DNA from: Candidatus Acidiferrales bacterium
GTDB lineage: Bacteria; Acidobacteriota; Terriglobia; Acidiferrales; UBA7541
Length of the DNA: 40,893 nt
Direction: 5' to 3'
Assembly: GCA_025451835.1 (NCBI GenBank)
Contig: JANWJR010000111.1
Coordinates: 1 to 40,893 of the forward strand
The notes under the pieces are model-generated. The model saw only the letters and a list, made by a program, of their open reading frames with translations. It ran no database searches and had not been told where the DNA came from. Each line of letters opens with the position of its first letter. Positions within the stretch are counted from its first letter, which is position 1. This document shows positions 1 to 8,285 of the stretch, one piece after another. The position numbers and the translations under genes are program-made.

Positions 1-2
1 AG

Positions 3-710
3 GAAAAACAAGAACTTCTCGCCGGCGGTGTTGATGAGTCGCGCGTGATCGTTCGCCGCAACGGAGTCGAGATTCCTGAAACGCCGCCAGGTCGAGGCGA
101 GTTCCGACGACGCTGGAATATCGACGCCCAAACCAAACTAGTTTTGTTTCTCGGACGTCTGGTGTCGAAGAAGAGTCCCGATCTGTTGATCGAAGCATTC
201 GCGGCGTGGCGAAGGAATTCCGCCGATGCCCAGGAAGCCGCGCTCGTGCTGGCGGGCCCGGAGGAAGAAAACCATGGATATGTCAGGCAACTGAAGCAAC
301 TGGCTCGAAAGCTCAATATTGCAGAGAACGTCCGGATGGTTGGTCCGTTGTACGATGACGCAAAATGGCAGGCCTATCGCGACGCGGATGTTTTCGTGCT
401 TCCCTCGCAGAACGAGAACTTCGGGAATACAGCGGCGGAAGCCGCAGCGTGCGGCACACCCGTCATCGTAACGCACCGCTGCGGAATCGCGCCGTACGTG
501 GGAGGCGCGGGCCTGGTTATCAACCATGAAGTCTCCGAATTGGAGGCCGCGCTTAAGACAATCCTCGAAGATTCGGAGTTCCATGCCAGATGCCGCCTAG
601 GATGCACGGAAATGGCGGCTAGTCTTTCGTGGAACGGCCCGCTCGACGAAATGGAAGCGCTTTACCTTCGATGCGTTTCCGGGATTACCGCCGGCCGCGC
701 CGCTGGCTGA
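3..710 (+). CDS. GT4-family glycosyltransferase, C-terminal part (5' end outside window)
   Basis: The reading frame is already open at base 3 and continues without a start into the first in-window GTG/ATC codons, so the true start lies left of the window. What remains is the GT-B C-terminal nucleotide-sugar-binding domain (Glycos_transf_1): a VVRxNGVE-like segment near the start, a VLFLGRLVSKKSPDLLIEA stretch that opens the Rossmann half, and the retaining-GT4 E-x7-E signature in NENFGNTAAEAAACGTPV. Members transfer a sugar from a nucleotide donor onto a lipid-linked or polysaccharide acceptor at the cytoplasmic face. It is the first visible gene of a + strand run with two carbamoyltransferases, another GT4 enzyme and a polyprenyl-phosphate sugar transferase, so glycan assembly is the likely role. 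Donor and acceptor cannot be read from sequence. Confidence 0.88.
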   Translation, partial: EKQELLAGGVDESRVIVRRNGVEIPETPPGRGEFRRRWNIDAQTKLVLFLGRLVSKKSPDLLIEAFAAWRRNSADAQEAALVLAGPEEENHGYVRQLKQLARKLNIAENVRMVGPLYDDAKWQAYRDADVFVLPSQNENFGNTAAEAAACGTPVIVTHRCGIAPYVGGAGLVINHEVSELEAALKTILEDSEFHARCRLGCTEMAASLSWNGPLDEMEALYLRCVSGITAGRAAG

Positions 711-898
711 AGCGTCGATGACTCCGCGCCGGAAACACCGCCCCACAGACGATGTATTTTCGCGTTTCCGTGGGAGAATTGCCTGAGCGGCACACGACTG
801 GCGCGGCCTATTTGCCCTGCCTGGCGCAGAAACGCAGCGACTCCGTCGCATAAATGCCGACGGGAGCATCTGAAAGTAGCAAGACAAACGCGGCGCAT

Positions 899-2692
899 AT
901 GATCATCCTGGGCATCAACGCATACCACGCGAACGCATCGGCGGCGATTGTTGTCGATGGCCGCTTGATCGCCGCCGTCGAAGAGGAACGACTAAATCGC
1001 GTCAAGTACGCGGCAGGGCTTCCGGTGCGTGCGATTCAGTATTGCCTCGACGAGGCCGGGGCCAGGCTGCAGGATATCGATCACATCGCGATTCCGCGCG
1101 ATCCTCGGGCTCGATTGGGCACCAAGCTTCGCTACGCCATGCGCATGCCGCGATTCGCACTCGATCGCATCCGCGTGATGCGCCGCTTTGCGGGCATCGA
1201 CGAGGACTTGGCCGCCGCCTTCGAACTCGATTCGAAGAAAATTCGCGCACAAGTACATCGAATCGAGCATCACGCCGCGCACCTGGCCAGCGCTTATTTT
1301 GTGTCGCCCTTCGATCACGCCGCCGTGCTTTCCGCGGATGGGCTTGGCGATTTTGGAAGCTCGATGTGGGCGCTGGGTGAAGGTTCGCAAATGCGCGTGC
1401 TGGGGGACGTCCGGTTTCCACATTCACTCGGAATATATTATGCGGCTCTCACTCAATACATCGGCTTCTGGAAATTCGGCGATGAATACAAGGTGATGGG
1501 CTTGGCCGCTTATGGCCAGCCGGAATTCCTTGATGAATTTCACCGCATTGTGTACGCGGATGGGCCGCTTTCGTTCCGTCTCGGCCTGCAATATTTCGTT
1601 CACCAGAATCAAGGCCCTGAAATGACCTGGCGCGAATCCGGCCGCACGCCGGTCCTCGGAAGGCTATTTTCGGATTACCTCGAACAGCGCCTGGGTCCGG
1701 CGCGCAAGGCGGAAGAACCGATCGAGCAGCGTCACAAGAATATTGCAGCAAGCATGCAGGCTGCGCTCGAAGAAGTCCTGGCGAAACACTGGAACGCGCT
1801 GGCCGAAAAAACCCAGCAAAAGGCGCTGTGTCTTGCGGGCGGCGTGGCTTTTAATTGCGTTGCAAACGGAAAAATCTTCGAATGCTCGCCTTTCGAGCGC
1901 GTCTACGTTCAGCCTGCTGCTGGAGACGCAGGGTTGTCAGTGGGGGCAGCGTTCGCTGTCAACCATCAAGTCCTCGGACGGCCGCGCGAATTCGTCATGG
2001 AGCAAAGCGGGTGGGGACCCGGATTTTCGTCAGAGCAATTGCGTGGGGCGATCGAACGGTTTAACGGCCCGGGCGACGAAATTCAGATCTCCGAACTTGC
2101 CGAGGACGCGCTGGTGCAAGAGACAGCTCGGCATATTGCCGCGGGAAAAGTGACTGGCTGGTTTCAAGGCCGAGTGGAATGGGGTCCGCGTGCGCTTGGC
2201 CAGCGGAGTATTCTGGCCGACCCCCAGCGCGCCGAAATGAAGGAGGTTCTCAACCGACGGATTAAGCATCGCGAATTGTTCCGGCCGTTCGCGCCGTCGA
2301 TTCTTGAAGAAGCGGCGGGAGAATATTTTGAGAGGGCTCATCCCTCGCCTTTTATGACGTTCGCGTATCGCGTGCGCCCGGAGAAGCGCGACTTGATCCC
2401 TGCCGCAACGCATGTGGATGGCACGGCGCGGCTTCAAACAGTCAGCCGGCGCGCAACGCCGCTTTATTGGAAACTTTTGCGCGTATTTGGCGACCTGACG
2501 GGAGTGCCGGCCGTTGTGAACACGTCATTCAACGATAACGAGCCTATCGTCTGCCGCCCGGAAGAAGCCCTCGATTGCTTCCGGCGCACGCAGATGGATG
2601 TTTTGGTGATGGGAAATTTCATTTTGGAGAAGAAGCTGGCATTGGCATCTGGCATGGAAACTTTCGAAGGGGTTGTGAAGCGAACGAATTGA
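899..2692 (+). CDS. NodU/CmcH-type O-carbamoyltransferase (copy 1)
   Basis: Family members transfer a carbamoyl group from carbamoyl phosphate, via a carbamoyl-adenylate, to a hydroxyl on a sugar or antibiotic. The N-terminal Kae1/HSP70-like fold begins with MIILGINAYHANASAA and carries the metal-site HHxxH at about residues 124-128 and a DGLGDFGSS loop. CLAGGVAFN and VQPAAGDAG follow, then the C-terminal YrdC-like domain with EWGPRALGQRS near 429 and NTSFNDNEPIV. Length (597 aa) is normal. An in-frame ATG exists 45 bases upstream at 854, but family proteins begin at the MIILGIN-type strand, so 899 is preferred. Neither start has a convincing Shine-Dalgarno. It lies between two GT4 glycosyltransferase genes, so a glycan hydroxyl is the probable acceptor; this is inference. 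Confidence 0.9.
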   Translation: MIILGINAYHANASAAIVVDGRLIAAVEEERLNRVKYAAGLPVRAIQYCLDEAGARLQDIDHIAIPRDPRARLGTKLRYAMRMPRFALDRIRVMRRFAGIDEDLAAAFELDSKKIRAQVHRIEHHAAHLASAYFVSPFDHAAVLSADGLGDFGSSMWALGEGSQMRVLGDVRFPHSLGIYYAALTQYIGFWKFGDEYKVMGLAAYGQPEFLDEFHRIVYADGPLSFRLGLQYFVHQNQGPEMTWRESGRTPVLGRLFSDYLEQRLGPARKAEEPIEQRHKNIAASMQAALEEVLAKHWNALAEKTQQKALCLAGGVAFNCVANGKIFECSPFERVYVQPAAGDAGLSVGAAFAVNHQVLGRPREFVMEQSGWGPGFSSEQLRGAIERFNGPGDEIQISELAEDALVQETARHIAAGKVTGWFQGRVEWGPRALGQRSILADPQRAEMKEVLNRRIKHRELFRPFAPSILEEAAGEYFERAHPSPFMTFAYRVRPEKRDLIPAATHVDGTARLQTVSRRATPLYWKLLRVFGDLTGVPAVVNTSFNDNEPIVCRPEEALDCFRRTQMDVLVMGNFILEKKLALASGMETFEGVVKRTN

Positions 2693-2715
2693 ATTCGATT
2701 GCTTGATGCTTGCTG

Positions 2716-2747
2716 TGGCCGCCGCTTTGAGTGAGGTCCGGCGGTCA
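2716..2747 (+). other. Intercistronic hairpin before the WcaI-type gene
   Basis: TGGCCGCCG and CGGCGGTCA can pair as a 9-bp stem with one G-T wobble around a 14-nt loop, in the 75-bp gap between the first carbamoyltransferase and the next glycosyltransferase. No U-tract follows. Instead a GAGGG purine run starts right after the stem, about 15 nt before the next start codon. It may stabilise the upstream message or modulate initiation, or may be chance in GC-rich DNA. Confidence 0.35.
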
Positions 2748-2767
2748 GAGGGAAACTTGGATCGCTG

Positions 2768-4012
2768 ATGCACATTTTGCTGTTAAACGAGTACTATCCG
2801 CCCGACACATCCGCCACGGCGAAGATGGCGGTGCAGGTGGCGGAAACTCTTGCCCAACGCCATCGAGTGACCGTGGTCGCAGGCCGGCCATCCTACGATC
2901 CGGATGAGCGCTACCCTTACGCACTCCTGCGCCGCGACAAGCGCAACGGCGTGATGGTCGAACGGGTCGGCTCGACGGCGTACCCACGGCACGTGATGCG
3001 GCGGCGGGTTTCAAACTATTTATCGTATCTGGCGCTGGCAGTTCCCCGCGCGCTTACGATTCGCGCCGACGTTATTCTCGCGATGACGGACCCTCCCGTC
3101 GCCGGCATTGCGGGCGCGTTTGTTGCGCGGGTGTCGAAGCGCGCGTTCGTTTACAACATTCGCGACATGTATCCCGACATGGCTATTGGTGGCGATATTG
3201 TCCGGCCGAATCGCTGGGTGCGGCGCTGGGAGCGAATGCACCGGGCTGCCTTGGGCCAGGCGGCCCGTGTGATTGTTCTCGGCGACGATATGCGCGAGCG
3301 CATCCTGTCCAAAGGAGTGGCTCCGGAACGCGTTGTGGTTGTACGGGATGGAGCGACGATATCAGGTTCGATGCCAGACATGGGCGATCCCGTGGTGCAG
3401 GAAATTCGCAGCGGGATTCCGTTCGTGGCTTTGCACGCGGGTAATCTCGGCTTCTACGGAGCGTGGAGCACTCTTCTGAAGGCGGCGGAGATGCTCAGCA
3501 ACGAAAATGCCGGGATCGTGTTTATCGGGGATGGAGCAAACCGCGCCTCACTAGAAGCATCTGCATCGGCCTTGCCGAACGTGCGATTTCTGCCTTTTCG
3601 ACCAGTTGAACAGGTGCCGCACGCGATGATGGCAGGGGACATACACATCGTGACGGTGCGTCGTGGGCTCGAGGGGATCGTTGTGCCCAGCAAGCTCTAT
3701 TCGATCCTTGCCGCGGGCCGCCCAGTTCTTGTTGTGGCAGCCGCTGAGAGCGATGCAGCGCGTATCGTGCTGAAAGCGGGCTGCGGGATGGCAGCCGATC
3801 CCGACGATCCAGCTGCGGTTGCCGCGGCTATCCGAACCATGCGCGCCGATCCGGCCCGACTCTTGGAGATGGGCCGGCGCGCAAAAGAGTCCGCGCGCGG
3901 CTATGCTAGAGTAGATGAACTGAAGCGCTTCGTGGGGATCATGGAAGATGCGGTGCAGGAAAAGAACGGCACGGCGCCCTCTGGCATCGTAAGCGAACTT
4001 TCCCGGTCCTAA
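2768..4012 (+). CDS. GT4-family glycosyltransferase, WcaI/WbuB type
   Basis: A complete 414-residue GT-B enzyme. The N-terminal acceptor domain opens with MHILLLNEYYPPDTSATA, the typical beginning of the WcaI/WbuB group, which add fucose or N-acetylsugars during colanic acid and O-antigen synthesis. The C-terminal donor domain has HAGNLGFYGAW, IVFIGDGANR and the GLEGIVVPSKLYSILAAGRP segment, which aligns with the GT4 nucleotide-sugar site. There is no signal peptide; a hydrophobic patch near residues 85-120 is typical of membrane-associated GT-B enzymes. Its TAA is followed after two bases by the ATG of the polyprenyl-phosphate sugar transferase, so the two are almost certainly co-translated. 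The exact sugar cannot be inferred. The start has only a distant GAGGG. Confidence 0.88.
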   Translation: MHILLLNEYYPPDTSATAKMAVQVAETLAQRHRVTVVAGRPSYDPDERYPYALLRRDKRNGVMVERVGSTAYPRHVMRRRVSNYLSYLALAVPRALTIRADVILAMTDPPVAGIAGAFVARVSKRAFVYNIRDMYPDMAIGGDIVRPNRWVRRWERMHRAALGQAARVIVLGDDMRERILSKGVAPERVVVVRDGATISGSMPDMGDPVVQEIRSGIPFVALHAGNLGFYGAWSTLLKAAEMLSNENAGIVFIGDGANRASLEASASALPNVRFLPFRPVEQVPHAMMAGDIHIVTVRRGLEGIVVPSKLYSILAAGRPVLVVAAAESDAARIVLKAGCGMAADPDDPAAVAAAIRTMRADPARLLEMGRRAKESARGYARVDELKRFVGIMEDAVQEKNGTAPSGIVSELSRS

Positions 4013-4014
4013 AG

Positions 4015-5082
4015 ATGGCGAAAATTCCAACCAACTTAATCGCGTTCGCCGTGGCTTTGGTGGCCTCGCTGGCGCTCACGATCCCCGTCCGGCGCATGGC
4101 GCTTCGCTACGGGATGGTGGACCGACCGAATCCACGCAAGGTACACGTCAAGCCGATCCCGCTTCTTGGCGGAATCGCCATTTATCTCGGCTTCGTCCTG
4201 GCAATTCTACTCACGCTTCCAGCGGTGCCGGAGCAGCAGATTATTGGCATTCTCGCCGGGGCAACCCTCCTTGCGATCGTCGGGTTTCTCGACGACGGCG
4301 GTTTGCTGCATCACCAGGTAAAACTGTTCATCGGAATGCCGGCCGCCGCGATATTTTTGCTGACGTCCGGAATCCGGGCACAGCTTTTTTCGCCGTTCGT
4401 CCCCGGGGGCGCGGGCGCGGCTCTTGACGCGTGTTTCACGATCCTTTGGGTTGTGGGGATCACGGCGTCATTCAGCATCCTGGACCACATGGACGGCCTT
4501 TGCGCCGGCGTTGCGGCGATGGCTGCGTTGTTCTTCACGATCTCAGCAAGCATGAATGGCCAGACACTGGTTTGCACGCTGGCAGCGGCCACGCTCGGTG
4601 CTGCAGTGGGTTTTCTCCGCTGGAATTTCAATCCAGCGAGGATTTTCATGGGCGATGGCGGCGCGATGTTCCTCGGGTTTCTGATGGCGACCCTTGGCCT
4701 GAAAATTCGACCGATAAACATTGTGTTTCCGGTTACCTGGCTGGTGCCAGTGCTAATTCTCGGCGTTCCGATCTTCGATACGACGCTGGTCACGATTTCC
4801 CGCGCGCGGCGCGGCTTGCTTCCCTTTACGTCACCAGGAAAAGATCACACGGCCCACCGGCTGTCGAACCTGGGATTGGGACAGCGGGGCGCCGTTCTGG
4901 CGATGTATTTTTTCGGTGGTGTTTCAGGCGGGCTCGCACTTCTCGCTCCCTGGTTATCGGCAGCGACAGCGTATGCGCTGGCCGCAATGCTCGTGGCATG
5001 CGTCCTCCTGGCAGTTTTTTTCCTTGAGAGCGTACCGTACGAACGCCAAGGGAAGCTGCATAAGCCTTCGACGGCACCATGA
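4015..5082 (+). CDS. WecA/MraY-family polyprenyl-phosphate sugar-1-phosphate transferase
   Basis: This integral membrane enzyme (355 aa, about ten hydrophobic segments) would move a sugar-1-phosphate, usually GlcNAc-1-P or a related aminosugar, from UDP-sugar onto a polyprenyl phosphate, the first step of lipid-linked glycan synthesis. Family motifs in order: DRPNPRKVH (36-44), the DD pair at 93-94, SILDHMDGL (154-162), FNPARIFMGDGG (205-216), VPIFDTTLV and the cytoplasmic GKDHTAHRL loop. The second motif differs from the usual NLIDGLDGL: Asn is Ser and the first Gly is His, while both Asp residues are kept. GDSG is GDGG. The DHxxHRL loop belongs to the WecA-like rather than the peptidoglycan MraY branch, so it is unlikely to be the essential mraY. 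It is two bases downstream of a WcaI-type glycosyltransferase. Confidence 0.9.
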   Translation: MAKIPTNLIAFAVALVASLALTIPVRRMALRYGMVDRPNPRKVHVKPIPLLGGIAIYLGFVLAILLTLPAVPEQQIIGILAGATLLAIVGFLDDGGLLHHQVKLFIGMPAAAIFLLTSGIRAQLFSPFVPGGAGAALDACFTILWVVGITASFSILDHMDGLCAGVAAMAALFFTISASMNGQTLVCTLAAATLGAAVGFLRWNFNPARIFMGDGGAMFLGFLMATLGLKIRPINIVFPVTWLVPVLILGVPIFDTTLVTISRARRGLLPFTSPGKDHTAHRLSNLGLGQRGAVLAMYFFGGVSGGLALLAPWLSAATAYALAAMLVACVLLAVFFLESVPYERQGKLHKPSTAP

Positions 5083-5117
5083 AGGGCTTCTAAGACCGCA
5101 CTTCTCTTTGGGGATAG

Positions 5118-5144
5118 GTGTGTCTAGTGTGTCTACGTTATACT
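5118..5144 (+). promoter_or_regulatory. Tandem GTGTGTCTA repeat next to a TATACT -10-like box
   Basis: The 201-bp gap before the flavoprotein gene contains two perfect, directly adjacent copies of the 9-mer GTGTGTCTA (5118-5135), followed three bases later by TATACT (5139-5144). Direct repeats overlapping the -35 zone of a promoter are a common activator site layout. No good -35 hexamer is present at the normal distance, which would fit an activator-dependent promoter. Predicted from pattern only; the start codon is about 140 bp downstream. Confidence 0.35.
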
Positions 5145-5283
5145 TCCGTGAGAGTTTGTCCGTGCTGAATGCGCCAGGCGGCATTCGGCGCGCACAAAGA
5201 GATGCTTCAGTACAGCGGCCTACTGAGAGCCGCATTGCGTTTTGATTCTAATTTTCCCATGAGGCCGAAGCTTACGGACGACC

Positions 5284-6492
5284 ATGGCGCACGAACAGAG
5301 CAACCCCGAGAACGCATCTCTGCCCACATCCCGCTTCGATGCCGGGAACGTGGCGGTGATAGGCGGATCGGCCGCCGGGCTGTTTACAGCTTCGTTGCTC
5401 GCGCGGCAGGGACGACAGGTGCGCGTGTTCGAACGGATGGAATCGCTCGAGCCGGCGGAGCGCACGCTGATCGTCACGCACCGGATGCGGCATTTGCTGG
5501 GCCGCAGGGCCGAAGGTTGCATCGTCAATGAAATTCGCCGCTTCGAGCTTTTTACCGATGGTCGGTCCGCGACAGTCCCCCTGAAAAATCCCGACTTGAT
5601 TATTGAACGCCGCGCTTTGATTCAAGGCCTGGCGGACGAAGCCGTCCGTGCCGGGGCTTCGATTGAGAGCGGACGCCGTTTTCATGCGATGCATCCAAAC
5701 GACCGAGGAGTGGTTCTCGAAATCGAGCGATGCAGCGACGGACTGCGCGAGGAAGTTCACGCGGGAACCGTGGTGGGGGGCGACGGAGCGGCGAGCCGCG
5801 TGGCGCGGGCCGCGGGGTGGCCGCCACTTGCGACGGTACCTCTGGTGCAGGCGATCGTGCGGCTGCCAAGGGACATGTCGCCCGATACGGCGCGGGTCTG
5901 GTTCGTTCCGCAGGACACTCCCTATTTTTACTGGCTCATCCCGGAATCGCCCACGCGCGGGGCGCTTGGCTTGATCGGCGTGAGAGGATCCCAGACGCGA
6001 CGAGCTTTGGAGCAGTTTCTCGAAAAAAAACGACTAGAACCGATTGAATTTCAGGGTGCGCGCATTCCGGTGTACACGCGATGGATTCCGGTCCGGCGCA
6101 ACGTGGGAAGAGGCGCTGTCTATCTGGTTGGCGACGCAGCCGCACAGGTGAAGGTCAGCACGGTCGGGGGAATCGTGACGGGCTTGCGAGGCGCTCTGGG
6201 CGTCGCGCAGGCAATCCTCAATGGCGGGGCAAGCCACGAATTGCAGAGGCTGCGGCGCGAACTTGATGTTCACCTGTTGCTTCGCAAGTCGATGCACGAT
6301 TTCGAACAAGCCGATTACAGTTATTTGGTGGACCTGCTCAACGACCCTACAAAGCAGTCGCTTGCCGAGTATTCGCGGGATGAAGCCTGGAAGATCCTCT
6401 GGCGCGTCTTCCTTCGGCAGCCCCGGCTGGTGCTGCTGGGAATACGCGGGCTGCTAACCCGCGGCCGCCCGCTCTCGCAGCCGCACGGTTGA
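5284..6492 (+). CDS. FAD-dependent oxidoreductase, geranylgeranyl-reductase/FixC-like
   Basis: A 402-residue flavoprotein of the p-hydroxybenzoate-hydroxylase fold. The FAD-binding dinucleotide motif is VIGGSAAG at 25-32 (a GGGPAG variant with Ser in the middle). An acidic-end FERME follows near 60, a VGGDGAASR middle motif near 163, and the second FAD motif YLVGDAAAQVKVSTVGGI near 280. The GDAA...GGI pattern and the C-terminal 'lid' are typical of geranylgeranyl reductases and related halogenase/monooxygenases. These act on isoprenoid double bonds or hydroxylate small molecules. It has no signal peptide. It sits between the polyprenyl-phosphate sugar transferase and a second carbamoyltransferase, so reduction of the lipid carrier's isoprene chain is one reading and modification of a sugar or aglycone another; neither can be settled here. 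The start lacks a strong Shine-Dalgarno. Confidence 0.82.
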   Translation: MAHEQSNPENASLPTSRFDAGNVAVIGGSAAGLFTASLLARQGRQVRVFERMESLEPAERTLIVTHRMRHLLGRRAEGCIVNEIRRFELFTDGRSATVPLKNPDLIIERRALIQGLADEAVRAGASIESGRRFHAMHPNDRGVVLEIERCSDGLREEVHAGTVVGGDGAASRVARAAGWPPLATVPLVQAIVRLPRDMSPDTARVWFVPQDTPYFYWLIPESPTRGALGLIGVRGSQTRRALEQFLEKKRLEPIEFQGARIPVYTRWIPVRRNVGRGAVYLVGDAAAQVKVSTVGGIVTGLRGALGVAQAILNGGASHELQRLRRELDVHLLLRKSMHDFEQADYSYLVDLLNDPTKQSLAEYSRDEAWKILWRVFLRQPRLVLLGIRGLLTRGRPLSQPHG

Positions 6493-6569
6493 GCGGAGCT
6501 GGCGCGAATCATTCCGTGAAATGCAGAACTACTTGATGCTGCACTCTTCCGTGATACAAACCAGCTAGC

Positions 6570-8285
6570 ATGTACATTTTGGGCCTCTCTTCGATGGAGC
6601 ACGATCCGGCAGCCGCTCTCCTGAACGAGCGCGGCATAGTCGCTGCGATCGAGGAGGGGAAACTCGCGCGTTCCAGGCGGGCCGAAGGGATACCTCGCTT
6701 GGCGATTCAGTATTGCCTGAACCGCGCAGGAATCGATTGGCGCGCCATCGATCGAATCGCCATCGCCAGCCGTCCTGCAATCGCATGGCGCCGGCAGACG
6801 CTGTTCCGGGCGCGCCTTGCGCCGCTAAGTCCGCTTTCGAGCGGCTACTTCCTAAACAAGGCGTTCGGTGAGTTCGGGCGCGAGCTGAACAATTTCCGCA
6901 TCGTGCGCTCACTGGCCGGCGCGCCCGAAGGGCGAGTTGCAGGCTACGATCATCATCTGTGCCACGCCGGGAGCGCCTATTTCGCGTCCGGGTTCGAGCG
7001 AGCGTTGATCGTCACGCTCGACGAACGGGGTGACGGACGCGCGGGCTTTGCGGGTATCGCTCATGGCAATGATATTCGCGAATTTGTAACGGTTCGCTTC
7101 CCTCACTCACTCGCGTGGGCTTACACACAGTTCACAAAGCTGCTTGGTTTTCGGCCGCATGCCGACGAGCATAAGACGCAATGGCTAAGCCTTGCAGGGG
7201 AACCGGTGTTTACCGATTTTTTTCTGAGCATTCTTCGGCGCCATCCACAGGGACCACCGCATCTCAACGGACAGTATTTTCGGCACGAGTTCGCGGGCCA
7301 GCTCTCTTTCGCCGAAAAGTTTTACGCGCGGCTGGAAATCCCTCGCGGGTCCGAAACGACGCTGGGCAATCCGCTGAAGGCCGATATCGCAAGTAGCGTG
7401 CAAAAGGCTTGCGCGACCGTGGTCTGCGACTGGTTGGAAACGCTGCGCAAGCGGACGGCGGAACGCTATTTGTGTCTGGCCGGCGGGCTTTTCTTGAATC
7501 CGCTATTGGTCTCCGCGATTGAGAAGCACACAGGTTTCGACCGGATTTTCGTTCAGCCTGCGGCCGGCAACGAGGGTACCGCCCTGGGAGCTGCATGGCT
7601 CGCGTGGCACAAAAGGCCTGGGCGTCCGCGATTCGAACGCATGGCAAACGCGTACTTAGGGCCCGGCTATCCCAACGAAGCCATCAAACAAACGCTCGAC
7701 AACTGCAAAGCCGCGTACCGCTGGTGCGATTCAGAAGATCGCAAAATCGAAGAAGCGGTACGGCTGCTGCAGGCTGGAAAGATTGTTGCATGGTATCAAG
7801 GCGCGACGGAATTTGGACCGCGAGCCCTGGGGAATCGCAGCCTGCTTGCATCGCCGTGGGCGCCCTACGTGAAAGAAAATTTGAACGACTACGTGAAACA
7901 CCGCGAGTCGTTTCGTCCGTTTGCGCTCTCAATGCCGGCCGAAGATTGCGCACGCTATTTCGAGTGTTCGGCGAATGGCCGATTCATGACTACGATGGCA
8001 ACTGCAAATGAAGACGGCCGGAAGTTGCTCGATGTCTTGCCGCCGGGCTTCCTGTTGCCCGGAAACCTGGTGCGGCTGCACGTGGTGGGAGCGGACGACA
8101 ATCCTTTGCTCTGGAAGCTCTTGAAGCGATCCGGCGAAAATGCACCCGCGCCAATGCTCATCAATACGTCGTTCAATCTTTTCGGCGAACCACTGGTCGT
8201 CAGTCCGCGGGACGCGGTTCGAAGCTACTACTGCTCCGGGACCGACGCTCTGATTGCGGGCAGCTTCTTGCTCACCAAGCATTGA
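6570..8285 (+). CDS. NodU/CmcH-type O-carbamoyltransferase (copy 2, divergent)
   Basis: This is the second carbamoyltransferase of the cluster (571 aa). It starts MYILGLSSMEHDPAAAL, has HHLCH at 128-132, CLAGGLFLN, VQPAAGNEG, EFGPRALGNRS near 415-424 and NTSFNLFGEP near the end, so both the Kae1-like and YrdC-like domains are complete. It differs from copy 1: the usual DGxGD loop after the first domain's histidines reads TLDERGDGRAG, and no long similarity beyond family motifs is visible, so this is not a recent duplication. Different acceptors are likely. A TTGATG-N16-TACAAA pair ends nine bases before the ATG and no Shine-Dalgarno is visible, so a very short or absent leader is possible. 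Its stop overlaps the start of the DUF218 gene. Confidence 0.9.
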   Translation: MYILGLSSMEHDPAAALLNERGIVAAIEEGKLARSRRAEGIPRLAIQYCLNRAGIDWRAIDRIAIASRPAIAWRRQTLFRARLAPLSPLSSGYFLNKAFGEFGRELNNFRIVRSLAGAPEGRVAGYDHHLCHAGSAYFASGFERALIVTLDERGDGRAGFAGIAHGNDIREFVTVRFPHSLAWAYTQFTKLLGFRPHADEHKTQWLSLAGEPVFTDFFLSILRRHPQGPPHLNGQYFRHEFAGQLSFAEKFYARLEIPRGSETTLGNPLKADIASSVQKACATVVCDWLETLRKRTAERYLCLAGGLFLNPLLVSAIEKHTGFDRIFVQPAAGNEGTALGAAWLAWHKRPGRPRFERMANAYLGPGYPNEAIKQTLDNCKAAYRWCDSEDRKIEEAVRLLQAGKIVAWYQGATEFGPRALGNRSLLASPWAPYVKENLNDYVKHRESFRPFALSMPAEDCARYFECSANGRFMTTMATANEDGRKLLDVLPPGFLLPGNLVRLHVVGADDNPLLWKLLKRSGENAPAPMLINTSFNLFGEPLVVSPRDAVRSYYCSGTDALIAGSFLLTKH

